From Glaciecola sp. XM2 (GTDB taxonomy: Bacteria; Pseudomonadota; Gammaproteobacteria; Enterobacterales; Alteromonadaceae), in NCBI RefSeq assembly GCF_018595715.1, contig NZ_JAHEOJ010000013.1, forward strand, positions 1 to 64,000: 64,000 nt of DNA, read 5' to 3'. This document shows, in pieces, positions 29,017 to 37,988 of the stretch. The notes beneath the pieces are model-generated. The model searched no databases, was not told where the DNA came from, and was given only the letters and a program-made list of their open reading frames with translations. The position numbers were made by a program, and so were the translations under genes. Position 1 is the first letter of the stretch. Every line of letters starts with the position of its first letter.

Positions 29017-30969
29017 ATGCTTAAACATGATGATACCCCCATTGAGAATGCGCAGATTCACGATGACAAAGAAGATATTGCATCAAACGATTCTGGCAAC
29101 CGTCCTTTTGTAGATGTACTGCAATCTAATTTATCACGACGTAAAGTACTAGCGGGTGGCGCTGTGGCTGCCGCTGCTGGATTCTTTACACCTGCAGCTA
29201 GTGCAAGCCTGAGAGGTCTAGGGCGCACTGAGAATATTGGTAGAGGAAACGATAGAATTAACCGTGAAATGGTAGGTTTTAAGCCTGTCGCTATCGAAGA
29301 TGTTTTAGATACGCGTATGCCTACTATATCTGAAGACTATGAATACCAGGTTTTGATCCCTTGGGGTACGCCTATTCAGCCTGGAGTTACTAACGAGTAC
29401 GCTGGCGACCCAAGCACACGACCAACATCTGAAGAGGCCGCCTTACAAGTAGGTATTGGCCACGACGGTATGTGGTTTTTCCCAATCGATCTACCAAGTG
29501 CCCAGCGTTACGGCCGTCGCTATCGTGCGCGCAGTGACGAAGGTATGCTATGTATCAACCATGAGTTTGGTGGCAATTTCCACGTATTAGGGAAAGGCTC
29601 GCCAGAAAGTCTTGAAGATGTGCGTTTGTCTCAGCACGTACATGGTGTATCGGTCGTGCGTATTAAAGAGCATTTTGATGGCTGGAAAGTCGAAGTAAGT
29701 GACGCTGCTAGACGCATTACTGTTAACACACCGGTGCAATTCTCTGGTCCGGCTGCTAGCTCACCATTACTACAAAACCCAGCGGGTAATATGCCGCAAG
29801 GCACCGTGAACAACTGCGGTTCTGGCCCTACGCCTTGGGGAACGTACTTAACCTGTGAAGAAAACTTCAACGGTTATTTTGGTTCGTCTACCTTAGATTC
29901 GGACGGATTTAACGCTATTAGAACAGAAGAACAAAGCAGATACGGTTTTGACTTTGATGGTTTTGGCTACGGCTGGTATTTCTTCGACGAGCGCTTTGAT
30001 CTAACTAATCCTGACTATGTCAACGAACAAAACCGTTTTGGTTGGATTGTAGAGATTGACCCATTTGATGGTTCACAAACACCTACAAAACGCACTGCAT
30101 TGGGCAGATTTAAGCACGAAGCTATTGCCATTGCTGAAAGCAGCAACGGTCGTATAGCTGCATATATGGGTGATGATCAGCGTTTTGATTACTGCTACAA
30201 ATATGTATCAACTAATCCTTGGCAAGAATCTATTGAACTTGGTCTAAGCCCATTAGATGACGGAAAGCTTTATGTTGCTCGTTACAACGACGATGGCACT
30301 GGTGAATGGTTAGAACTTACCATAGAAAACCCATTACTTGCTGAACGTTTTGCAGACCAAGCTGAGCTATTAATTTATGCGCGCGTTGCCGCTGATTTAC
30401 TTGGGGCAACTCCAATGGATCGCCCCGAGTGGACGACTATCGGCAAAGACGGCGAAGTATATTGGACGCTTACCAACAACTCTCAAAGAACAGTAGCAAA
30501 TGCTGCTAACCCACAAGCGCCAAATAGTGATGGTCATATCATCAAAACTGTAGATGCCGACGACCATCTAGGTACGACGTTTAGCTGGGAAATATACCTA
30601 TTAGCGGCTGAAACTCGCGGTACCGAAGGTGTATTTACTGACCCAGATTTAGCTTGGGCTGACGGCGAAAGTCGTTTGTTTATAGGTACAGATGGTGGTC
30701 AGCCTGATGGCCTGCAAGACCAATTAACTGTTATTGATACATCAAAAGATGTACCAGAGCCTAAGCGTTTATTAGTAGGTGTGAATAGTGATGAAGTAAC
30801 GGGCTTCACCTGTACGCCGGATAGACGCACAGCTTTTGTAAACTTGCAGCACCCAGGGAACGGCAACCCAGCGTCAACCAACTTCCCAGCTTTACCTGAC
30901 GGCTTTACCGTACCACGGGACGCAACACTCGTATTGCGACGTAAAAATGGTGCCATTATCGGTTCGTAA
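29017..30969 (+). CDS. phoX: PhoX-family alkaline phosphatase, Tat-exported
   Basis: A 650-residue calcium/iron-type PhoX (DUF839) phosphatase. A twin-arginine signal occupies about 38-65: SRRKVLAGG (Arg41, Arg42), then an Ala-rich hydrophobic core and ASA cleavage. The catalytic beta-propeller shows family motifs, for example GMLCINHEF, TCEENFNGYF, GRFKHEA and YMGDDQRFDYCYK, which hold metal and phosphate ligands. It hydrolyses phosphomonoesters in the periplasm. It sits behind a Pho box and directly ahead of tatABC, so enzyme and exporter appear to be made together under phosphate limitation. Confidence 0.93.
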   Translation: MLKHDDTPIENAQIHDDKEDIASNDSGNRPFVDVLQSNLSRRKVLAGGAVAAAAGFFTPAASASLRGLGRTENIGRGNDRINREMVGFKPVAIEDVLDTRMPTISEDYEYQVLIPWGTPIQPGVTNEYAGDPSTRPTSEEAALQVGIGHDGMWFFPIDLPSAQRYGRRYRARSDEGMLCINHEFGGNFHVLGKGSPESLEDVRLSQHVHGVSVVRIKEHFDGWKVEVSDAARRITVNTPVQFSGPAASSPLLQNPAGNMPQGTVNNCGSGPTPWGTYLTCEENFNGYFGSSTLDSDGFNAIRTEEQSRYGFDFDGFGYGWYFFDERFDLTNPDYVNEQNRFGWIVEIDPFDGSQTPTKRTALGRFKHEAIAIAESSNGRIAAYMGDDQRFDYCYKYVSTNPWQESIELGLSPLDDGKLYVARYNDDGTGEWLELTIENPLLAERFADQAELLIYARVAADLLGATPMDRPEWTTIGKDGEVYWTLTNNSQRTVANAANPQAPNSDGHIIKTVDADDHLGTTFSWEIYLLAAETRGTEGVFTDPDLAWADGESRLFIGTDGGQPDGLQDQLTVIDTSKDVPEPKRLLVGVNSDEVTGFTCTPDRRTAFVNLQHPGNGNPASTNFPALPDGFTVPRDATLVLRRKNGAIIGS

Positions 30970-30986
30970 AGTAGGGCAATAAATAC

Positions 30987-31012
30987 CACACCAAACAAGG
31001 ACGTTTGGTGTG
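30987..31012 (+). other. Perfect hairpin between phoX and tatA
   Basis: CACACCAAAC and GTTTGGTGTG form a 10-bp stem with a 6-nt loop, 18 nt after the phoX stop. There is no U-run after it (acttta), so it is more likely an attenuator or mRNA-stabilising or processing element than a full terminator. Confidence 0.7.
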
Positions 31013-31060
31013 ACTTTACAAAAAACTATTAGCAGATGAAATACTAAAGAGGCATAAAAA

Positions 31061-31294
31061 ATGGGCATTAGCGCATGGCAAATATTAATTGTTCTACTCA
31101 TTGTTGTTTTACTTTTTGGCACTAAAAAACTCAAGAATGTAGGCGGTGACTTAGGCGAGGCAATCAAAGGCTTTAAGTCGGGTATGAAAGACGATAAAGA
31201 AGACGAGCTACTTAAATCTCTCGAGCAGACAACTACCAATAAAGATGAAGTTCTCGACTCAGATTTTGTAGAAAAAACCAGAACAAGTAACTAA
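31061..31294 (+). CDS. tatA: Twin-arginine translocase subunit TatA
   Basis: A 77-residue protein with an N-terminal membrane helix (about 3-20), the FGTKKL hinge, an amphipathic helix ([20 protein letters not shown]) and an acidic tail. It forms the size-variable part of the Tat pore. It starts 91 bp after phoX. Confidence 0.95.
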   Translation: MGISAWQILIVLLIVVLLFGTKKLKNVGGDLGEAIKGFKSGMKDDKEDELLKSLEQTTTNKDEVLDSDFVEKTRTSN

Positions 31295-31313
31295 ACAACT
31301 TCAGGTAAACAGT

Positions 31314-31673
31314 ATGCCATTTGATATTGGATTTATTGAACTTTGCATTTTATTAGTGGTAGGGCTAATGGTGCTAGGGCCAGACAAATTGCCAGTTGCT
31401 GCAAGGCAACTTAGCAAATGGTTTGCGGGCATACGTCGCCACGTTAACTCATTCTCTTCAGAAATGAATCGAGAACTTGAAATGGATGAGTTAAGGCGCG
31501 AATTCGAAGCTCAAAAGAGCCGAATCAACGAAGTGACAAATGCTACTCAGTTCAATAAAGACGGGGTAAATCAAAATCATCAAACTCAAAGCAAAGAACC
31601 GCTGGTTGATCTTGTTAGCACTGAAACCGAGAAAGTCGCTTCAAGCTCAAAACCAGTGACACGAACCAGTTAG
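31314..31673 (+). CDS. tatB: Twin-arginine translocase subunit TatB
   Basis: A 119-residue protein. The N-terminal helix with IGFIELCILLVVGLMVLGP, including the TatB-type acidic residue early in the helix, is followed by the amphipathic helix and a long polar tail. With TatC it forms the substrate receptor. It is 19 bp after tatA. Confidence 0.93.
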   Translation: MPFDIGFIELCILLVVGLMVLGPDKLPVAARQLSKWFAGIRRHVNSFSSEMNRELEMDELRREFEAQKSRINEVTNATQFNKDGVNQNHQTQSKEPLVDLVSTETEKVASSSKPVTRTS

Positions 31674-31704
31674 CATAAATGCTTACTAAATAAGGCAAAC
31701 ACAT

Positions 31705-32487
31705 ATGTCGAGTAACACTGAAAACCCCTACAAAAAAGACGAAATGCCATTGCTTTCGCACTTAATTGAACTTAGAACACGCCTCATAAAAGCCGTGTTG
31801 ACTATTATTGTATTGTTTGTATCACTTATTTCTTTTGCTAACGAAATATACCTTATCTTGGTTCAACCCTTGATGAATCAGCTACCCGAAAATAGTGAAA
31901 TGGTTGCTACAGGTTTAATAGACCCATTTTTTACTCCGTTTAAGCTGGTCTTAATTTTATCATTTTTTTTAGCAGTGCCTGTTGTTCTTCACCAAGTATG
32001 GTCTTTTGTCGCTCCAGGTCTTTATACAGGCGAACGTAAATATGGGCGAGCTATCTTGACCAGCAGTATTGTTTTATTTTATGCCGGCATGGTGTTTTGT
32101 TATTTCATTGTTTTCCCACTAATGTTCCAGTTTTTCCCTTCGGTAGTGCCTGACGGTATTCGCTACATACCCGACATGACAAATAGCTTAAACATTATGA
32201 TCAAGCTGTTCTTTGCGTTTGGCTTAGCCTTCGAGGTTCCTATTTTCACTGTGGTTGCAGTATGGAGCGGGGCAACAACTGTGGAGAAATTAAGACAAGG
32301 CCGCTCATACATTATTGTGGCTGCCTTTGCAATTGGCATGCTGCTTACTCCGCCCGATATGATTTCTCAGACCTTATTGGCTATTCCAATGTGGTTACTA
32401 TTTGAACTGGGTTTGCTATTTGCCATTTGGTTTAAACCCAAGGTCGCTGAACTAAACACTCAAACGGCTGTGAGTAAACAGTCATGA
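31705..32487 (+). CDS. tatC: Twin-arginine translocase subunit TatC
   Basis: A 260-residue membrane protein with six helices. Conserved TatC features are visible: the N-terminal LSHLIELRTRL, with the signal-binding Glu; FVAPGLYTGERKYG; and the LTPPDMISQ segment near the C-terminus. It recognises the RR signal together with TatB. It is 31 bp after tatB, the third gene of the translocase set. Confidence 0.95.
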   Translation: MSSNTENPYKKDEMPLLSHLIELRTRLIKAVLTIIVLFVSLISFANEIYLILVQPLMNQLPENSEMVATGLIDPFFTPFKLVLILSFFLAVPVVLHQVWSFVAPGLYTGERKYGRAILTSSIVLFYAGMVFCYFIVFPLMFQFFPSVVPDGIRYIPDMTNSLNIMIKLFFAFGLAFEVPIFTVVAVWSGATTVEKLRQGRSYIIVAAFAIGMLLTPPDMISQTLLAIPMWLLFELGLLFAIWFKPKVAELNTQTAVSKQS

Positions 32488-32717
32488 AAGCGTTAATTTT
32501 GGCAGTTTGCCGCTATAAAAAGAATCATTTTAAAACGTTATATTTGCGCAAAGCTGTAGCGCAAATAAACGCTTTAATCTGTAAAAACGGTTGTTGCTTT
32601 CTAAGCACTGATTGTTCTGTTTCTTCTATCTGCAATTTTTGGGAAAGAGCAAAACAACAAGTATTAGCAAGTACAACTAACAACATCCTTAACATTACAT
32701 ATTTAAAATGGAACTGA
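32484..32717 (+). CDS. Small frame overlapping tatC, doubtful
   Basis: A 77-codon frame whose ATG overlaps the tatC stop by 4 nt, an arrangement typical of coupled genes. However, the sequence is Cys/Asn/Lys-rich and has no domain, signal peptide or known relative that I recognise. It may be non-coding leader DNA for the next gene. Confidence 0.25.
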   Translation: MKALILAVCRYKKNHFKTLYLRKAVAQINALICKNGCCFLSTDCSVSSICNFWERAKQQVLASTTNNILNITYLKWN

Positions 32718-32718
32718 T

Positions 32719-33282
32719 ATGAAAAAACAAAGTTTTATTGCGGCAGTATTACTATTGCTCTCTATCCAAGCAAACGCAGTGGTCATTTCACTTGATGACC
32801 AAGAAACAGATGGCGCAGCGTTTAACATTTTACCTTTTAATAATACTGATACACGCGAGGTATTAGGCATCAGTTTTAGCTTCTTCTTTGAAGCACTATC
32901 ACCTTCATGGGCTAGCGATTTAGTAGTTGAAATTGCACACTTAGATAGTAATAACTTTTATCAAATTGGTACCCAAGAATTTGGTTGTACTGACTTTGGC
33001 GTTGAGTGTGAATTTGATCTAGGATGGTTGGACGACTCTGGCGTATTTGAAGCGTCTGGTACACTTTCTTTAGACCCTGGCACCATCGCAGATGGCTCAG
33101 GCGAATGGGAAATTCTAATTGCTGAAAGCTTTGACGATGATGGCGTTGACGGTGTGTTTTTAGATGGCTCGTTTGTTGAAGTGATTCAAGGTGAAAGAGC
33201 TATTCCAGCTTCAGCTCCAGCGACCGCATTATTATTTATGTTTGCAGGTTTATCGTTAGTAGCGCGTAAAAGGTTGTCATAG
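32719..33282 (+). CDS. Secreted protein with PEP-CTERM-like sorting tail
   Basis: A 187-residue protein with signal peptide (1-20) and an acidic, beta-rich middle that has two Cys (FGCTDFGVEC) and Asp-rich turns. The C-terminal tripartite tail is a short SAPA motif, a hydrophobic helix (about 168-180) and an RKR cluster. This matches the layout of PEP-CTERM/exosortase sorting tails, in the variant seen in Alteromonadales. No exosortase is in the window. It follows tatC by 230 bp on the same strand. Confidence 0.7.
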   Translation: MKKQSFIAAVLLLLSIQANAVVISLDDQETDGAAFNILPFNNTDTREVLGISFSFFFEALSPSWASDLVVEIAHLDSNNFYQIGTQEFGCTDFGVECEFDLGWLDDSGVFEASGTLSLDPGTIADGSGEWEILIAESFDDDGVDGVFLDGSFVEVIQGERAIPASAPATALLFMFAGLSLVARKRLS

Positions 33283-33302
33283 TATTGTTGGAATTATTTA
33301 TA

Positions 33303-33353
33303 AAAAGATGATGAAACTACTACTGTGACTGTAAACAAATTTCATCATCTTTT
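33303..33353 (+). terminator. Hairpin terminator after the PEP-CTERM-like gene
   Basis: AAAAGATGATGAAA (33303-33316) pairs with TTTCATCATCTTTT (33340-33353): a 14-bp stem with a 23-nt loop, ending in a T-rich run. It lies 20 bp after the stop codon. It is AT-rich and so perhaps weak. Confidence 0.6.
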
Positions 33354-33546
33354 CTTATCCATTTGCAACAATCAATATTAATCTAAATCAAATATTGCAC
33401 GCTTTTCAACAGCTCAACCTAGTTTGACTTGTTATATAGATAAAAGAATATTTGCGCCATCGCGGCAATACCACATAATCCTACTTGATATATAACCTCA
33501 TTCAGTAACCATCATCCTGCAGTGAGCCTAGGGCAACAGCCCTTTG

Positions 33547-35721
33547 TTATTCACCAGGGTGATATTTACGGACCGTATTTTTCTCTATATCTTCTGGGTA
33601 AAAGTAAACGTCGCGTAATTTACCCGCTGCATACAATGGCGCCTGATCGTTGAAATGCGGACTGGCTGGGTCACCGCTCTGCCCGCCTGCAGTAATAGCC
33701 TTTGCTTTGACTTTGTCACCAAACTCAACCACCGCAACAAAGCTATTACCTCGCGTGCCATAAATACGTTTAGTGCCGTTGAATGTGCGCTGACCATAGG
33801 CAGCCAGTGAGCCCCAGCGGGCAGAGGCAAAGCCAACGGGAATGCTTGGTTCATCGTCATCAAAAGGCTGCACAATATCACCGGTTAAACGCTGGAATCG
33901 GTTTATCTCGCCCCAAGGAGTTTCTGCGCTACCAAAATCAGCAATTAGCTGCTCTTTAGCCTCTTGCAAGGTTGCCACCCCTATTTCAGCGGTATATTCG
34001 GCAATGTATTGGTCAAAGCTAAGTCCTTTTTCCTCAGCCTCGCTGCGCCGGGCTTGATTATCGGCAGCTTTGCTACGCAATTTTTGACCCCATATAATCG
34101 CCAACGACGTTGCTGTAGAGTCAACACTAGAACGGTGATCCCAGCCTTTGAGTAAAGCAATTTGAGGCGCAAGCTCAGCAACTGGCTCAGCTTCATAAGC
34201 TTGGTATAAAACCGGTAATAATACATCAAACGCGGTTAGTCGCGGGCTATATGCCGCGGCGGCTAAACTGTCTATCGTGAAGTCTTTCTTCCCATCTAAC
34301 ACTTCAATGGCATGAATACCGCGATAGTTCTCCGGAAAGTTCTCCATATACGGCGGGTAATCCTCCGCCTTAGGGCTGTACTTAGGCCCCGCCATCATCC
34401 ATGGCCAGTTGTTTGTATTATTCAAATAACCGCTTTTAGGGTTGTAGCCATGCACGGTTTCTTCGAGTGTGTGAAGCCCTTGCCAGTCGGTAGCAGGGTT
34501 GCTGCCGTCTACTGGTTTTTTCCAATCAAATGACGGGTCACGCCGTGGAATAAAATTACTGTGGAAGTAAGCAATATTGCCCTCAGAATCAGCAAACAAC
34601 GTGTTGTTTGATGAATTAGTATGCAAGCGCATATTCTCGCGGTAATCGTCATAATTGGTGGTTTTTGTGCGACCGTATGACTGTTTTAATGCATCAATTG
34701 GGTTTTGCATCAACGCTACGCTTATCCACTTTCCATCGAGCTCTCGCACAATGGGGCCACGATGGCTGTAATATACCGTAAAGGTTCTCGTCTTTTGTCC
34801 TTGGTCTGTTTTATAAGCTAAGCTAATCTCTCTTTGGCGCAGTGGCTTCCATACGTCACCATGCTTGTAGTAATAAGCATCTTTGCGCTTCTCAACGGTC
34901 TCTAAAAACTCATCAATAAAATCGGCGCCGCTTGAAGTATGCATCCAACCAGTATTTTCATTAAAACCCTGGTAAATAAAGAACTGGCCCCACGTAACGG
35001 CGCCATACGCATTTAAGCCCTCGTCACTACGCATGTGCATTTCTGCTCGAAAGTAGAAGGAGGTGTGCGGATTGATCAGCAATAATGCGTTACCATTTTT
35101 GGTATTCTGCGGGGCAATAGCAAAACCGTTAGATCCCCGTGGCTCAGCATTAGGGTCTTGGGTTAAAGCCACTAGTTGTTCACTAGATTTGTCGTTGCCA
35201 TAAAAGCTTTCAAGCCCGTTTATACTAATGCTCTCAATGTCGCCGCCAATACTTCCTTCCGTGAAGGTTAGCGCCATCCACGGCTCAAACTTGGTAATCA
35301 CTCTTGGCTGAACTTCTGGGTGAGTATGAAGGTAATAATTTAGGCCGTCGGCCCAAGCTCTCATGAGCGTTTGCAAATATGCTGGGCTTTGTGAAAACTT
35401 TTGCTTCATATCGACAGGGTCAATATAAATCTGCATGCGCAAGTCACGATATAGCTCGCTCTCACCTTCAGCTTCAGCTAAACGCCCCATTGCGTTTAAA
35501 TAATTGACTTCAATACGATTGAAATCATCTTCAGCTTGCGCGTAAATCATGCCAAATACAGCATTTGCGTCTGTTTTGCCATACACATGAGGAATTCCCC
35601 AAGTATCGCGCGTTATAGTGACTTCACTGGCTTGCTTTTGCCAACGCGCAATATCTGAATCGTTTGCCAGTGTTAAAAAGCTAGAGCATATGAGGGCTAA
35701 AAAAAGAACAAACGATTTCAT
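33547..35721 (-). CDS. Penicillin acylase family N-terminal nucleophile hydrolase
   Basis: A 724-residue periplasmic precursor. After the signal peptide (1-19) comes the alpha chain, then the self-cleavage site EPRGSN (about residue 198), whose Ser becomes the N-terminal nucleophile of the beta chain. NPHTSF follows, as usual for acylases of the PvdQ/QuiP/aculeacin class. These enzymes cut amides with acyl chains such as acyl-homoserine lactones, cyclic lipopeptides or beta-lactams. The substrate cannot be deduced. Length is normal. It is a single gene on the minus strand. Confidence 0.9.
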   Translation of the reverse strand: MKSFVLFLALICSSFLTLANDSDIARWQKQASEVTITRDTWGIPHVYGKTDANAVFGMIYAQAEDDFNRIEVNYLNAMGRLAEAEGESELYRDLRMQIYIDPVDMKQKFSQSPAYLQTLMRAWADGLNYYLHTHPEVQPRVITKFEPWMALTFTEGSIGGDIESISINGLESFYGNDKSSEQLVALTQDPNAEPRGSNGFAIAPQNTKNGNALLLINPHTSFYFRAEMHMRSDEGLNAYGAVTWGQFFIYQGFNENTGWMHTSSGADFIDEFLETVEKRKDAYYYKHGDVWKPLRQREISLAYKTDQGQKTRTFTVYYSHRGPIVRELDGKWISVALMQNPIDALKQSYGRTKTTNYDDYRENMRLHTNSSNNTLFADSEGNIAYFHSNFIPRRDPSFDWKKPVDGSNPATDWQGLHTLEETVHGYNPKSGYLNNTNNWPWMMAGPKYSPKAEDYPPYMENFPENYRGIHAIEVLDGKKDFTIDSLAAAAYSPRLTAFDVLLPVLYQAYEAEPVAELAPQIALLKGWDHRSSVDSTATSLAIIWGQKLRSKAADNQARRSEAEEKGLSFDQYIAEYTAEIGVATLQEAKEQLIADFGSAETPWGEINRFQRLTGDIVQPFDDDEPSIPVGFASARWGSLAAYGQRTFNGTKRIYGTRGNSFVAVVEFGDKVKAKAITAGGQSGDPASPHFNDQAPLYAAGKLRDVYFYPEDIEKNTVRKYHPGE

Positions 35722-35823
35722 AAATATTTACCTTTGTAGAGTCTTTAGCAAATATATCGGTAGGGCTGATGCGTGTAAAGCGTTGATATTTTTAAACTAC
35801 CGCTCATCAAAAATAAACGCATC

Positions 35824-35889
35824 TTGATGCCGGTTCTCGAAGTTTACTGGCGACAGCAAACTGCTAGAGCCATGTGTTACTTTTACGTT
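35824..35889 (-). pseudogene. Remnant of an IS3-family transposase (OrfB tail)
   Basis: On the minus strand it reads NVKVTHGSSSLLSPVNFENR, closely matching the C-terminus of the OrfB at 22537 (KRKHGSNNLLSPVNFENQ). Nothing else of the element, neither inverted repeat nor orfA, survives nearby. A distant scar of a related IS insertion. Confidence 0.8.
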
Positions 35890-36006
35890 GTGAGATAGTC
35901 AATGTTGATATCAGCTTCGGACAAAGCTAATATTTGCATGATTAACCGCCCTATCTTTGTGAACATATGCCTTGCAAAAGCAGGCAATAGGATAGCGGTT
36001 CGACTA

Positions 36007-36318
36007 CTAACGCATAAACAACAATACCGCTGCGCCTCCCAATGCTACCCCACTGATAAAAGTAACCACCAATACAAGGCTCTTTTTACCTAAAACAGGT
36101 ATTTGACTCGTTTGTTCTAGGCTGGGTACTTCAAAGAAGGTTTCGCGCTTGGTATCAAAGGCAACGCAGAGTGCCATCAGGGTTTCAAGTGAGGCTGTGC
36201 CTTTATTTTCAACTCGTTGGATGGTCCGCATGTTTACCCCGCATACATCTGCCAAATGTTGCTGCGTCCAGTTATTCGCAAGACGCATATCTTTTACTAT
36301 GTCACCACGCAGTTCCAT
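36007..36318 (-). CDS. XRE regulator with C-terminal membrane anchor
   Basis: A 103-residue protein. An N-terminal helix-turn-helix (1-65: MRLANNWTQQHLADVCGVNMRTIQRVE) is followed by a short linker and one membrane helix (about 82-102). A DNA-binding domain tethered to the membrane is unusual for this short class and suggests control by its membrane partner, the gene just upstream (7-bp gap). Confidence 0.78.
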   Translation of the reverse strand: MELRGDIVKDMRLANNWTQQHLADVCGVNMRTIQRVENKGTASLETLMALCVAFDTKRETFFEVPSLEQTSQIPVLGKKSLVLVVTFISGVALGGAAVLLFMR

Positions 36319-36325
36319 AATCTAA

Positions 36326-36814
36326 CTAACTACCTAGTAGAGAAACTATAAAGGATACAACAAAGTAGCCAAAAGCGGCGCCGGCCACAAAAAATGCGGC
36401 AATAAACGCAAGCACTTTATACCAAGGCTCTTTTTTCGCCCCTTTCTTTGTAATGGCTAACGTTTCTTTACCTATGCTTTCACCATTGGCAAACACTTCT
36501 GTTTCAACGGCTCCTTTTAGCACGCTTACCAAGTGAATATTAACTGTATAATTAACGCCTTCCGCTTCAAACTCATGGGTAGTTTTGAAACTAGTAACAT
36601 TTCGCTTCATAGACACAGGATGATTATTAAAATATACCACCTCTTTACCCGACCAAGATGAACCATGCACAGATATATCGTTATTATTATGTTTAAAGTA
36701 AAACCAATACCCTTTTAACATGCTGACTTGACTCATATCTGGTTTATCCTGTAGATGAATGTTTGTAGAATGATCTGCGTTGTTTGCTGCGACACTTTTT
36801 GTTGTATTTAACAT
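36326..36814 (-). CDS. Single-pass or hairpin membrane protein, unknown function
   Basis: A 162-residue protein. A polar, beta-rich N-terminal domain (about 35-120) is followed by a C-terminal hydrophobic stretch (about 135-160). A good ribosome site (GAGGAAAC) precedes the ATG. It is co-transcribed with the membrane-anchored XRE regulator, so the two may form a sensor and regulator pair (inference). No family recognised. Confidence 0.65.
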   Translation of the reverse strand: MLNTTKSVAANNADHSTNIHLQDKPDMSQVSMLKGYWFYFKHNNNDISVHGSSWSGKEVVYFNNHPVSMKRNVTSFKTTHEFEAEGVNYTVNIHLVSVLKGAVETEVFANGESIGKETLAITKKGAKKEPWYKVLAFIAAFFVAGAAFGYFVVSFIVSLLGS

Positions 36815-36884
36815 CTTTGTTTCCTCGTTTAAGTTGACGAGATAAACTTACCCTTAAACACATAAGGTGATATACGTCATAAAG

Positions 36885-36942
36885 ACGACACAGCAACTTC
36901 ATAATAATACGACAGTCCTGTCATACGATACGACACTTGTGT
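36885..36942. promoter_or_regulatory. ACGACA repeats and twin dyads, candidate operators
   Basis: ACGACA occurs at 36885, 36909 and 36930. The last two head the dyads GACAG-TC-CTGTC (36911-36922) and ACACTTGTGT (36933-36942), whose centres are 21 bp apart, two helical turns. They lie in the shared upstream region of the 162-residue membrane protein (minus) and the 309-residue secreted protein (plus). Confidence 0.5.
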
Positions 36943-37017
36943 GACAGTTGCAGGTAACCAACTGTATTTATTCAATATCACAATACCTCACAGCGACAGG
37001 GAATCAATAGAGTTAAT

Positions 37018-37947
37018 ATGAGATTACTCTTTAGATATTTAATTATTTTAGTTTGGGCTTGCGCTAGCGTTAACGCAGCAGCATTACAAGCCCCATCATT
37101 TTCTAGCAAGCCTAAGCTCGACCACCAAGACAACTTTCAGGCACTTATGGAAAGTGTTGGCAAACTCGCCATTTTTATTCGTATTAATCAGGCGGTTTAT
37201 GAAAAATGTAATATACAAGCGAATTTGACTAAACAAGAGGCAAAAGCTGATTTTTTGTCTAGAAAAAAACTCGCATTCCAATTTAATGATTTATTGGCCG
37301 ATTCGAACTTAGAACCCAAAGACGTGATGGGAGACGAGTTCACCGAACTGGTTGATGAATTTTGTGCTAGCAATAACTCTAGCATAGAAGTAGATATGAA
37401 AATTAGGCCGCTTGTTAATGCTCAACTTGAAGTGATGGAAAAATTAGATAGGTCACTCTTACTGAGTAGGCAACAAGACAAAACGTATTCTAAAGAGCAT
37501 ATGCAGAGTGAGCTTGCTCACAAAATTGAGAATACAAATATTTTACCTCTTGATGAGAAAAGAGAAATTGCTAGCGCTATGTATAGCGGGGTATATGTTT
37601 ATGCTGGTGTTAACTATATAGAAAATAACGAAGACCTAAGCACGGCTATCAATATTCAAGAAGCGGTATATAAAGAAACGCTCTCAAACAGTGACGCCTT
37701 CATACTGGGCAAAGTGAAATTGGCCAATGGCGATAAAAGCAGCTTAGATTTAATCATTGGTGCTGCGAGCGAGCAAATGGTCAGCGCCCAAGAATGGCTC
37801 GGTAATTACTACGCATGTAACTCCAACAAAGCAAAGGGAACTTATTGGCTAGAAAAGGCGGATAAAAATGGAAGTGAAACGGCTATTGACTCTATCTTGG
37901 AAATAAGAGATTTAGGGCGTCCAACTGTTTGCAGTTATTTGTTATAG
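37018..37947 (+). CDS. Secreted helical protein with Sel1-like C-terminal end
   Basis: A 309-residue protein with signal peptide (1-20, ASVNA-A). It is mostly helical. Near the C-terminus, SAQEWLGNYYACNSNKAKGTYWLEKA resembles a Sel1-type repeat, suggesting a protein-binding periplasmic protein. No catalytic motif is seen. It is divergent from the membrane XRE pair across the dyad region. Confidence 0.6.
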   Translation: MRLLFRYLIILVWACASVNAAALQAPSFSSKPKLDHQDNFQALMESVGKLAIFIRINQAVYEKCNIQANLTKQEAKADFLSRKKLAFQFNDLLADSNLEPKDVMGDEFTELVDEFCASNNSSIEVDMKIRPLVNAQLEVMEKLDRSLLLSRQQDKTYSKEHMQSELAHKIENTNILPLDEKREIASAMYSGVYVYAGVNYIENNEDLSTAINIQEAVYKETLSNSDAFILGKVKLANGDKSSLDLIIGAASEQMVSAQEWLGNYYACNSNKAKGTYWLEKADKNGSETAIDSILEIRDLGRPTVCSYLL

Positions 37948-37988
37948 TGTTATAAGTAACCAACCATAATCAAATGCCGGACTTACAT

